From Gammaproteobacteria bacterium RIFCSPHIGHO2_12_FULL_38_11 (GTDB lineage Bacteria > Pseudomonadota > Gammaproteobacteria > Coxiellales > Coxiellaceae), in the NCBI GenBank assembly GCA_001801515.1, contig MGXX01000016.1, forward strand, positions 3,438 through 21,935: a stretch of DNA of 18,498 nucleotides. The letters run 5' to 3'. This document shows, piece after piece, positions 1 through 6,989 of the stretch (its first letter is position 1; each line of letters begins with the position of its first letter). Below the pieces are notes generated by a model, which worked only from the letters and a program-made list of their open reading frames with translations, did no database searches and was not told the DNA's origin. The translations under genes were made by a program, and so were the position numbers.

Positions 1-893
1 CCATACGCGGTAGCGGGGTGGGGCTCGCAGAGATATCCGTATATATTAATACAACAACGAGAACCCAAATCAACTACGGAACGAATATCAGTAGCAGAAC
101 CAGCCAGAAGAAGAGACCGACGCGCAGGAAGATGCTTGACAATATTCTTCGCGCGATTATAAAGACCCTCTGCAATGTCCATCGAACGTTTTTCAGAGGT
201 TTCAAGGTAGGACTCTTGAATTAGGCCAATGACCCGTTGCGAAAATAAACAAAGTTGATTAAGAAACCACGGACTCCAATTTTTATCATAAATCACATAC
301 GCTTTAGCAAGAATAAAGTCATTATGCAGCGGACGTGTTTTATTAACATAATCTTCTAATTTAGTTTTAAATTCTGCGATTTTTTGTTGTAATGCAGAGG
401 GCGCGTTAGGCACTTGATTAAGCGTGTTTTGCACCTCTGTTGGTGTTGCACCGTTAAATGCCGCTTCGAGGCCTTCGAATAATTCTCCAGCCTCTTTTTC
501 TTGTTGCTTCAGAAAAGCGGTAAAATCAGGTCCAAATACATTTTTAAATTGACGTGCAATTTCGGCTAGCTCAAGATGTTGTGCTATTTCTTGGGCCATT
601 TCTTCATCACCGGTGGCCAATGCCACTTTAAATGCCGTATCAAGGTGTATTTCTGTTTCTGGATAATTTGCGTCTGCGGGGGTAGATAATAACGCACTGC
701 GATTTGCTGGATGGGTTTTCTCAATAATGTGTTTCACACCATCAAGATTTGCATCAAATGCAGCGCTAAGTAAATTATTTCTTTTGTGTTCAACACTGTG
801 CGCAATCAGCCAGAGACCAGCAGTGTCATACTTAACTAATGTATTGGCAGGTTTAGCGTTAAATAATACCAAAGCAGTGTTTTCTAATTGCAC
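1..893 (-). CDS. C-terminal part of a large helical, ankyrin-like protein; runs off the left edge, 5' end abnormal
   Basis: Seen: the minus frame is open from position 947 to the window edge (about 315 codons, no stop) with normal coding character, mostly helical and charged. An in-frame TAA lies at 948-950 and there is no ATG between it and position 599. The first usable start is GTG at 893, with only a weak AGAG before it. The frame between 947 and 893 (KAELKLIAPNLPEQ) still looks coding, so the protein seems to have lost its natural N terminus. The segment NLLSAAFDANLDGVKHII near the start resembles a degenerate ankyrin unit. The rest is helix-rich, with Trp pairs (NWSPWF) and a small/basic end (LPARRSLLLAGSATD). 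Inference: remnant or divergent copy of a repeat-type protein of the kind common among Legionellales effectors. It could be a live gene starting at GTG 893 or a 5'-truncated pseudogene. The 3' end lies outside the window. Function unknown. Confidence 0.55.
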   Translation of the reverse strand, partial: MQLENTALVLFNAKPANTLVKYDTAGLWLIAHSVEHKRNNLLSAAFDANLDGVKHIIEKTHPANRSALLSTPADANYPETEIHLDTAFKVALATGDEEMAQEIAQHLELAEIARQFKNVFGPDFTAFLKQQEKEAGELFEGLEAAFNGATPTEVQNTLNQVPNAPSALQQKIAEFKTKLEDYVNKTRPLHNDFILAKAYVIYDKNWSPWFLNQLCLFSQRVIGLIQESYLETSEKRSMDIAEGLYNRAKNIVKHLPARRSLLLAGSATDIRSVVDLGSRCCINIYGYLCEPHPATAY

Positions 894-957
894 CTGCTCT
901 GGTAAGTTTGGTGCAATAAGCTTGAGCTCAGCCTTGATTTTATATATTTATCACCGA

Positions 958-995
958 AACGCGCCCGGAAGGGTGCGTGCGAATCTCGCGACAAG
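958..995 (-). repeat. Palindromic repeat element, copy 1 (inverted relative to copy 2)
   Basis: This 38-base unit matches 1128-1165 in inverted orientation at 31 of 38 positions. The match includes a perfect 18-base core, CGCACGCACCCTTCCGGG. The core folds on itself: 959-978 forms an 8-bp stem (one G-T pair) around a 4-base loop. Its minus strand lies in a 21-codon mini-ORF (1005 down to 940) containing RTHPSG. It abuts the point where the frame of the left-edge gene is lost. It looks like a REP-type dispersed element, but the number of genomic copies cannot be judged here. Confidence 0.7.
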
Positions 996-1075
996 CATGG
1001 CTCATACAAAAACACGGTAGTGCAATTTCCCCCAAACCTGCTATTTTATTACGATAAAAAGTTTTATGTTAGGTT

Positions 1076-1105
1076 TCATAAAAAACTGTGTCATAAAAAA
1101 CTGTA
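1076..1105 (+). repeat. Two tandem copies of a 15-base unit
   Basis: TCATAAAAAACTGT occurs twice head to tail with a 15-base period, differing only in the last base of the unit. It lies inside the 132-base interior between the two inverted palindromic elements. No gene is seen here. It may be a slippage product. Confidence 0.6.
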
Positions 1106-1127
1106 TGAATCGTATTTTGGAGGATGA

Positions 1128-1165
1128 CTTATCGCGCAGGCCGCACGCACCCTTCCGGGTGCGTT
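1128..1165 (+). repeat. Palindromic repeat element, copy 2; possible terminator of the lysC transcript
   Basis: Inverted partner of 958-995. Positions 1145-1164 form a perfect 8-bp stem (ACGCACCC/GGGTGCGT) with a TTCC loop, starting 28 bases past the lysC stop. There is no U-tract on the minus strand, so any termination or 3'-end protection would be of the REP kind rather than a classic intrinsic terminator. On the plus strand it lies in a 16-codon mini-ORF (1124-1174) reading MTYRAGRTHPSGCVLI, preceded directly by GGAGG. Confidence 0.7.
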
Positions 1166-1192
1166 CTAATATAAATAGCACTGAAACGCGGA

Positions 1193-2407
1193 TTAGACAC
1201 CCAAATCAAAGGCGCCATGTAACAATCGCGCCCCTGCTTCTAAATGCTTCTCATCAATGATTGTTGAGATTTTTGCATCAGTTGAGGTAATTAAATAGAT
1301 GGGGATGTTTTGCGAACCCAGCGTTTGAAAAATTTTCGAAGCAACACCCGCATGCGACTCCATTCCCAAACCAACCAAGGATAATTTAGCAATTTGGTCA
1401 TCGACAATCACTTCACGCGCTTCAATTTTTTTTGCAATTATTTCAGAAAAAGAAATGGCATTTTGATAATCATCACAATGCACGGTAAAAATAAAATCAA
1501 CCGTGTCTTCAGAAGAAGAATGATTTTGCACCGTCATATCAATATCAAAATTTGCATCATTCATGAATTCTAAAAAATAATACAGTCCATTATTTTTTTT
1601 CGGAATACCTAAAATAGATAATTTAATTTGACGACGATCTAATGCTACACCTGAAACAAAGGGTTTTTTAACAACATCAACACCTGTAATTAATGTGCCT
1701 GTGCCTAATTCAAAACTCGACAATACCCTGACGGGAATATGATTTTTTTTTGCAAATTCGACTGCTTGTCGATGCAATACTTTTGCACCCAAACTCGAGA
1801 GCGCCAACATTTCTGTATAGGTAATGCGATCTAATAATCGTGCATTAGTAATAACCCGCGGATCAGATGTATAAACGCCTGCAACATCTGTATAAATTTG
1901 GCATTCATCGGCTTTTAATGCAGCGGCTAACGCGACAGCCGACGTATCTGAACCGCCTCGCTCTAATGTCGTAACATCCCCCATAGCGTTCACACCTTGA
2001 AAACCAGTGACAACAGGAATTTTATTTTCTGCTAATAAGCCTTTAATTGCATCGACTGAAATATGGGTGATGTGTGCTCGGCGGTGCGCTTCTGTTGTGA
2101 AAACGCGTGCTTGACGTCCCGTTAATGAACAGGCTGAAATTCCCTTTTCTGCCAATGCGATAGCCAATAAAGCGGCAGAAACACATTCACCCGTTGAAAC
2201 CAAGGCATCATACTCCCTGGCATTGGGATTAACGCTAAGTTGATTCGCCATTTGAATTAAACGATCTGTTTCGCCACTCATCGCAGAAACAACAATCACC
2301 ACATCATGCCCCGCTTGTTTTGCTTCAGAAATGATTTCTGCCACGCGACGAATGCGGTCAAGTGTGCCAACAGAGGTGCCGCCGAATTTTTGGATGATGA
2401 GTGCCAT
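1193..2407 (-). CDS. lysC: Aspartate kinase (aspartokinase)
   Basis: Phosphorylates L-aspartate with ATP, the first step towards lysine (and diaminopimelate for peptidoglycan), threonine and methionine; cytosolic. The 404 residues are normal for the short single-function form. The amino-acid kinase domain opens with KFGGTSVG at residues 7-14, followed by GSDTSAVALAAALKA with ITDVAGVYTSDPR-like YTDVAGVYTSDPR and LGAKVLHRQAVEFA. Two ACT regulatory repeats fill the C terminus (about residue 260 on; SHAGVASKIFQTLG, then STDAKIST). The frame is open to 2557, but the family N terminus and an AGGA eight bases upstream fix ATG 2407. It follows alaS in the same direction after 177 bases and has its own likely promoter. 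The ACT repeats imply feedback inhibition by an end-product amino acid. No lysine-riboswitch-sized leader is present. Identification is firm. Confidence 0.96.
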   Translation of the reverse strand: MALIIQKFGGTSVGTLDRIRRVAEIISEAKQAGHDVVIVVSAMSGETDRLIQMANQLSVNPNAREYDALVSTGECVSAALLAIALAEKGISACSLTGRQARVFTTEAHRRAHITHISVDAIKGLLAENKIPVVTGFQGVNAMGDVTTLERGGSDTSAVALAAALKADECQIYTDVAGVYTSDPRVITNARLLDRITYTEMLALSSLGAKVLHRQAVEFAKKNHIPVRVLSSFELGTGTLITGVDVVKKPFVSGVALDRRQIKLSILGIPKKNNGLYYFLEFMNDANFDIDMTVQNHSSSEDTVDFIFTVHCDDYQNAISFSEIIAKKIEAREVIVDDQIAKLSLVGLGMESHAGVASKIFQTLGSQNIPIYLITSTDAKISTIIDEKHLEAGARLLHGAFDLGV

Positions 2408-2429
2408 AAGGATAATCCTGTTTTGTGAA

Positions 2430-2458
2430 AGAATAGCATATGCTCTATACAATGACAG
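2430..2458 (-). promoter_or_regulatory. Candidate sigma-70 promoter of lysC
   Basis: On the minus strand, CTGTCA (2458-2453) and TATTCT (2435-2430) are 17 bases apart, each 4 of 6 to consensus. This would place the transcript start about 16 bases before the lysC ATG. A perfect 10-base palindrome, AGCATATGCT (2435-2444), touches the -10 box and fills part of the spacer, and could be an operator. Prediction by eye only. Confidence 0.4.
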
Positions 2459-2584
2459 CACAGAAGAAGATGATCTTGAAAAATACAAAAGCGGAACGCG
2501 TGTCTCAACTCCAAGTTCATCGCATTTCTGACTTGTGTAGATACCCATGTTTTTCAAAGGGGGTAGTCAAGTTTGTAATTAATT

Positions 2585-5179
2585 TCAAATTAATTTTTGT
2601 ACAAAATCATGCGCATGCTGCAACGAAGCACGCAATATTGACGGATCATCACCTCCCCCTTGCGCCATATCCGGTCTTCCGCCACCTTTACCCCCAGCCG
2701 CTTTTAATAAATCAGGCGCAGAAATTTTTGATGCACAGTCCTTACTAATTGAGGCGATATAAATTATTTTTTCATCAACAACCGTTGCCAATAAAATAAC
2801 ACAGGGCTCTAATTTTAATTTCAACTCATCTACCATGTGTCGCAACGATTCACGATCTGAATTTTTAATTTCAGCAATTAATACCGAAATATCAGCTATT
2901 TTTTTTACTTGTAATAATAATTGATCCGTACTTTGATGCGCTGCTTTTTGTTTGTGCGTGGCCACTTCCTTTGATAATAATTTATTTTGCTCCAGCAGTT
3001 GCGTTATTTTTTCATCCAGTGTTTCACGCGATGTTTTTAAGGCATCTGAAATAAATTGTAATTGTTTTTCAGCCGATTCAACCCACAACAAAGCTTCCAT
3101 TCCTGTCACCGCTTCAATGCGTCGAACACCGGAAGCGGAAGCAGACTCTGAGGTTATTTTAAATAAGCCAATGTCCCCTGTTCGTGCAACGTGCGTTCCA
3201 CCACAAATTTCCGTTGAAAAATTCCCCATACTCACCACACGCACTGAATCGGCATATTTCTCGGAAAATAATGCCATGGCGCCTGTTCGTTTAGCATCTT
3301 CCAATGTTTGTATTTTGGTATGCAATGCATGATTATTTAAAATTTGTTGATTTACCAATCGTTCTACTGAAAAAATCTGCTCTTGTGTTAATGCAGTAGT
3401 GTGCGCAAAATCAAATCGCAACCGCTTTTGATCCACCAATGAGCCTTTTTGCACAACATGCTCACCCAAAATTTGACGCAAAGCTTCGTGCAATAAATGC
3501 GTTGCAGAATGATTTAAGCGCGTACTGTTTCTCGACAAATCCACTTCGGCATTAACCTTAACACCAATATTTATTTCACCCGAAACAACATGGCCTTGAT
3601 GTAAAATGACAGCACCCTTTTTTTGCGTGTCCATTACTTTAAAACTACCGCCATCAAAATGTAAAAAACCTTTGTCACCCATTTGCCCGCCTGATTCTGC
3701 ATAAAAAGGGGTTTGATCTAAAATGACAACACCCTGCTCGCCTTTTTTAAGGATATTAACTGGCTTGAAATCATGCAATAAAATCATCACCAGCCCATCA
3801 TCACGCATTTTTTCATAGCCCGTAAATTTTGTTTCACCACTGATATGTAGCTGTTGTGTTTGCTCACGATTAAACTGTTGGGATTGTTGTGATTGTTCAC
3901 GTTGTTTTAACATCGCTTCTTCAAAACCGACATAATCACACTGTAAATCACGTTCTTTTGCAATATCGAGGGTTAAATCAGGGGGAAATCCATAGGTGTC
4001 ATATAATTGAAACATCAATTGTCCATCAATTATTTTTGTATGAGACGCTTCTAGTTCTTTATCTAAAATTTTCAATCCTTTTGATAATGTCATGGAAAAC
4101 TGCTTTTCTTCTTGATGAATGACTTCTTCAATTAATTTTTGTGATTTTATTAATTGGGGATAAGCCTCTCCCATTTCTTTCACAAGCGGAACAACCATGC
4201 GATAAAAAAAAGCGTTATTTTCTCCTAGTTTAAAGCCATAACGTGCTGCTCTGCGAATAATGCGACGAAGCACATAACCACGCCCTTCATTTGAAGGTGT
4301 TACCCCATCGGCAATTAAAAATGAAGCCGAACGGATATGATCTACTATCACGCGCATTGGCGTTGCTTTTAAATCGTTGTAATGAACCAATTTTGATAAT
4401 GCATGTAATAAATTTTGAAATAAATCAATATCGTAATTATCGTGCACACCTTGCATGACAGAAGCCAATCGCTCCAACCCCATTCCCGTATCAACGCATG
4501 GTTTTGGCAAAGCTGTTAAATTACCACCCGCATCACGGTTAAACTGCATAAAAACCAAATTCCAAATTTCCGTATAGCGATCACCTGATTCATCAGGGGA
4601 GCCAGGGGGTCCACCAGCAACAGATTCCCCGTGGTCATAAAAAATTTCTGTGCAAGGGCCACAAGGGCCAATGTCACCCATCGACCAAAAATTGTCTTTT
4701 TCTCCGCAGCGTGAAAAACGGTTTGGATCAAGCTTAATTTCATTTAGCCAAATTGCTTCACTTTCAGCATCCTCTTTAAAAACAGTTACCCATAACTTTT
4801 CCGAGGGAATTTTTAAAATTTTTGTTAGAAAATGCCAGGCAAACTCAATTGCCGGTTTTTTAAAATAATCACCAAAACTAAAATTACCGAGCATTTCAAA
4901 AAAAGTGTGATGACGTGCTGTATAACCTACGTTTTCTAAATCATTGTGTTTTCCGCCAGCCCTGACGCAACGCTGAACACTGACAGCACGTGTATAAGGC
5001 CTTTTTTCTAAACCTAAAAATACATCCTTAAATTGTACCATCCCAGCATTGGTAAACAATAAAGTAGCATCACCAGCCGGCACAAGCGAACTACTCGGTA
5101 CGCTTGTGTGCTGATGATCATTAAAATAGCGAATAAACGCAGTGCGTAGTTCATTGCTAGTCAGGGTGGTGGTTTTCAT
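2585..5179 (-). CDS. alaS: Alanine--tRNA ligase
   Basis: Charges tRNA-Ala with alanine and hydrolyses mis-charged Ser/Gly-tRNA; cytosolic. At 864 residues it is close to the usual length (about 876 in E. coli). The class II catalytic core opens with SSSLVP and [17 protein letters not shown], then [18 protein letters not shown] and GMGLERL. The editing domain has the metal-binding pairs H557-x3-H561 ([11 protein letters not shown]) and C659-x3-H663 (CGGTHV), at the spacing found in the E. coli enzyme. The C-terminal C-Ala domain ends in the glycine-rich [20 protein letters not shown] 5179 has AGG seven bases upstream and matches the family N terminus. It sits 65 bases after recX in the same direction and has a good candidate promoter, so it may be read both from recA-recX and on its own. 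Confidence 0.97.
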   Translation of the reverse strand: MKTTTLTSNELRTAFIRYFNDHQHTSVPSSSLVPAGDATLLFTNAGMVQFKDVFLGLEKRPYTRAVSVQRCVRAGGKHNDLENVGYTARHHTFFEMLGNFSFGDYFKKPAIEFAWHFLTKILKIPSEKLWVTVFKEDAESEAIWLNEIKLDPNRFSRCGEKDNFWSMGDIGPCGPCTEIFYDHGESVAGGPPGSPDESGDRYTEIWNLVFMQFNRDAGGNLTALPKPCVDTGMGLERLASVMQGVHDNYDIDLFQNLLHALSKLVHYNDLKATPMRVIVDHIRSASFLIADGVTPSNEGRGYVLRRIIRRAARYGFKLGENNAFFYRMVVPLVKEMGEAYPQLIKSQKLIEEVIHQEEKQFSMTLSKGLKILDKELEASHTKIIDGQLMFQLYDTYGFPPDLTLDIAKERDLQCDYVGFEEAMLKQREQSQQSQQFNREQTQQLHISGETKFTGYEKMRDDGLVMILLHDFKPVNILKKGEQGVVILDQTPFYAESGGQMGDKGFLHFDGGSFKVMDTQKKGAVILHQGHVVSGEINIGVKVNAEVDLSRNSTRLNHSATHLLHEALRQILGEHVVQKGSLVDQKRLRFDFAHTTALTQEQIFSVERLVNQQILNNHALHTKIQTLEDAKRTGAMALFSEKYADSVRVVSMGNFSTEICGGTHVARTGDIGLFKITSESASASGVRRIEAVTGMEALLWVESAEKQLQFISDALKTSRETLDEKITQLLEQNKLLSKEVATHKQKAAHQSTDQLLLQVKKIADISVLIAEIKNSDRESLRHMVDELKLKLEPCVILLATVVDEKIIYIASISKDCASKISAPDLLKAAGGKGGGRPDMAQGGGDDPSILRASLQHAHDFVQKLI

Positions 5180-5210
5180 AATGTTGCCTGCATAAAAATC
5201 TGTAAGTGTT

Positions 5211-5240
5211 ATTTTAGACGTTATAACGCGACAATAACAA
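5211..5240 (-). promoter_or_regulatory. Candidate sigma-70 promoter of alaS with internal palindrome
   Basis: On the minus strand, TTGTTA (5240-5235) and TAAAAT (5216-5211) are separated by 18 bases, 4 of 6 and 5 of 6 to consensus. The spacer contains the perfect palindrome CGTTATAACG (5219-5228). E. coli AlaRS is known to repress its own transcription at a palindrome near its promoter. Whether this palindrome plays that part is a guess. Confidence 0.45.
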
Positions 5241-5244
5241 GGTA

Positions 5245-5667
5245 CTAATTGATAAACAAAACGTCCCTAATCATTTCGGCAGAAAAACCACGCGACAATA
5301 AAAAACGAAACTGCTTCGGTTTATCTCTCGAGGCATCAGAAAATTTTCTTTTCCAAAGTGTGATCATTTGTTCTCGCCATTCATCCGCATTTAAATCAAT
5401 TACTACTGAAATAAGCGCATTAGTAATCCCGCGCTCAATTAATTCCGCGGTAATTTTTAAAGGGCCGAAACCAGATTGCTTACGATGGCGAACATAACTT
5501 TCAGAAAAACGTTCGTCACTTTGAAAATTATTTTTAATTAATTGATCAAGGGTGACGTTAATTTCTTCTTCTGAAAAATTGCGTTGCATGAGTTTTTGCT
5601 TTAATTCCAGACGAGAATGTTCGCGCCTGGAAAGTAAGTCAATTGCTTTGTCATAAGATATTGTCAT
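5245..5667 (-). CDS. recX: Regulatory protein RecX
   Basis: A small cytosolic modulator that binds RecA and inhibits its filament growth and ATPase. The protein has 140 residues, normal for gammaproteobacterial RecX. The family pattern is visible: [22 protein letters not shown] (three-helix repeat 1), [46 protein letters not shown] (the classic D-x-R-F-x-E-x-Y and G-x-x-x-I segment), then [11 protein letters not shown] and a C-terminal [20 protein letters not shown] two codons earlier (5673) is possible; ATG 5667 is preferred. The ribosome binding site is poor. It lies just downstream of recA, as in most proteobacteria, but separated from it by a palindromic repeat. Confidence 0.92.
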   Translation of the reverse strand: MTISYDKAIDLLSRREHSRLELKQKLMQRNFSEEEINVTLDQLIKNNFQSDERFSESYVRHRKQSGFGPLKITAELIERGITNALISVVIDLNADEWREQMITLWKRKFSDASRDKPKQFRFLLSRGFSAEMIRDVLFIN

Positions 5668-5685
5668 AAGCACAATATTAGCTCA

Positions 5686-5784
5686 GAGCCCCGAGCGTTA
5701 GCGAGTGGAGGCTACGCAGCGAATAAATGAAATTCAAACTGAAATTTCTACTGCGTTCTTCGTAGCCTCCGCGGAGCCACGAGC
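5686..5784. repeat. REP-like palindromic element between recA and recX
   Basis: About 100 bases without a gene. The arms GGAGGCTACG (5707-5716) and CGTAGCCTCC (5761-5770) are perfect inverted repeats, with GCAG/CTGC continuing the pairing a few bases inside. Outside them are GAGC/GCTC-type borders, and the right arm holds the self-complementary CTCCGCGGAG. The centre (5729-5749) has the repeated word TGAAATT. On the minus strand the whole element is an open frame without Met (GGYEERSRNFSL and so on), which often generates spurious small proteins. I take it for a dispersed intergenic repeat. It would be transcribed as a hairpin between recA and recX and could reduce recX expression. Confidence 0.65.
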
Positions 5785-5792
5785 CAAATATA

Positions 5793-6845
5793 TTACGCCA
5801 CTTCAAACTCTTCAGCTTCGGCTTTTGCCTTCGCAGTAGCATCAATAGAAAGTGGTTTAGCTGAAAATATTAATTGACGTAATTTCGCCTCAATTTCCTG
5901 GGCTGTTACTTTATTTTCTTTTAAATATTCACGTACGTTATCTTTGCCTTGACCAATACGTGCGCCTTGATAACTATACCAAGCACCTGCTTTATCAATG
6001 ATACCTTGCGTAACGCCCAATTCAATTAATTCACTTTCACGTGATATACCTTGACCATATAAAATTTCACAATCAACTTGGCGAAAGGGTGGCGCCACTT
6101 TATTTTTCACAACTTTAATGCGTGTTTCATTACCAATAATTTCTTCGCCTTTTTTAATCGCACCCGTGCGACGAATATCCAAACGAACTGATGCATAAAA
6201 CTTTAATGCATTACCGCCCGTCGTTGTTTCTGGATTACCAAACATCACGCCAATTTTCATGCGAATTTGGTTGATGAATACAATTAAAGTATTTGATTTT
6301 TTGATGTTTGCCGTTAATTTACGCAGTGCTTGCGACATCAGTCGTGCTTGCAAACCCATGTGAGAATCACCCATATCACCTTCAATTTCAGCACGTGGTG
6401 TTAATGCGGCAACGGAATCAACAACAATCATGTCAACCGCATTTGAACGCACCAACATATCAGTGATTTCCAAAGCCTGCTCGCCAGTATCCGGCTGTGA
6501 AACCAATAATTTTTTAACATCCACACCCAATTTTTCTGCATAAATAACATCAAGCGCATGTTCTGCATCGACAAAGGCAGCAGTGCCCCCCGCTCTTTGA
6601 CAGGCAGCAATGGTTTGCAAAGTTAAAGTTGTTTTACCTGAAGATTCTGGCCCGTAAATTTCAACCACACGGCCACGTGGCAAACCGCCCACTCCCAAAG
6701 CTGCATCTAAACCAATCGAACCGGTTGAAATCACTTCGATATCGCGCATACCGTTCTCATCACCCATGCACATAATGGCGCCACGGCCAAATTGTTTTTC
6801 GATTTGAGCAAGTGCTGCACCCAATGCCTTACTTTTATCTTCCAT
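5793..6845 (-). CDS. recA: Recombinase RecA
   Basis: DNA-dependent ATPase that forms filaments on single-stranded DNA and drives homologous strand exchange; cytosolic. The 350 residues match the family (352 in E. coli). Walker A GPESSGKT lies at residues 65-72, followed by the Walker B region [10 protein letters not shown], the L1/L2 DNA-binding loops ([21 protein letters not shown] and [20 protein letters not shown]), and a short acidic tail (EAEEFEVA). An ATG three codons upstream (6854) is in frame, but its GAGG would touch the start codon. For ATG 6845 the same AGGA stands eight bases away, so 6845 is preferred. It heads the recA-recX-alaS-lysC block and is divergent from the 894-residue gene. 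No complete gammaproteobacterial LexA box is seen upstream. Confidence 0.97.
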   Translation of the reverse strand: MEDKSKALGAALAQIEKQFGRGAIMCMGDENGMRDIEVISTGSIGLDAALGVGGLPRGRVVEIYGPESSGKTTLTLQTIAACQRAGGTAAFVDAEHALDVIYAEKLGVDVKKLLVSQPDTGEQALEITDMLVRSNAVDMIVVDSVAALTPRAEIEGDMGDSHMGLQARLMSQALRKLTANIKKSNTLIVFINQIRMKIGVMFGNPETTTGGNALKFYASVRLDIRRTGAIKKGEEIIGNETRIKVVKNKVAPPFRQVDCEILYGQGISRESELIELGVTQGIIDKAGAWYSYQGARIGQGKDNVREYLKENKVTAQEIEAKLRQLIFSAKPLSIDATAKAKAEAEEFEVA

Positions 6846-6910
6846 TGTCTTCATCCTCGGTTAAAAAAGCTGAGGACATTATTCCACAAAGCGCGACAAT
6901 AGAACATACT

Positions 6911-6926
6911 GTATTTTAAAAAATAC
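6911..6926. promoter_or_regulatory. Perfect palindrome in the recA divergent intergenic region
   Basis: GTATTTT-AA-AAAATAC is exactly symmetric and lies between the divergent recA and the 894-residue gene (6855-6989). Just to its left TACTGT resembles half of a LexA box, but the matching ACAG at the proper distance is missing. It may be an operator for either gene or only an AT-rich symmetric stretch. Confidence 0.3.
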
Positions 6927-6989
6927 TCGGGAAGTTGAAAATGGCGTTACAATACAACTCGCTCGAACCCCAACCAAAGAAATTAAACT

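Noticed and set aside
727..1020. Plus-strand open frame of 97 codons over the left-edge gene
   Set aside because: It is the antisense shadow of the minus frame, has no ribosome binding site and its end runs through the palindromic repeat.
960..1192. csrA, expected after lysC by analogy with Legionella
   Set aside because: No csrA-like reading frame exists here; the gap holds only the repeat elements.
2408..2557. In-frame N-terminal extension of lysC of 50 codons
   Set aside because: The family begins at MALIIQKFGGTSVG and the ribosome binding site and candidate promoter lie inside the extension.
2408..2584. Possible lysine riboswitch before lysC
   Set aside because: The predicted transcript leader is only about 16 bases and no multi-stem leader could be drawn in the 177-base gap.
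4516..4743. Short minus-strand open frame inside alaS
   Set aside because: Shadow frame within alaS with no start signal.
5261..5274. Fourteen bases (ACGTCCCTAATCAT) also found at 9688-9701 beside the long palindrome
   Set aside because: Here it is recX coding sequence plus stop; no further similarity around it, so I take it as chance.
6907..6926. LexA (SOS) box before recA
   Set aside because: Only the left CTGT half is present; the right half at eight bases is AAAT.
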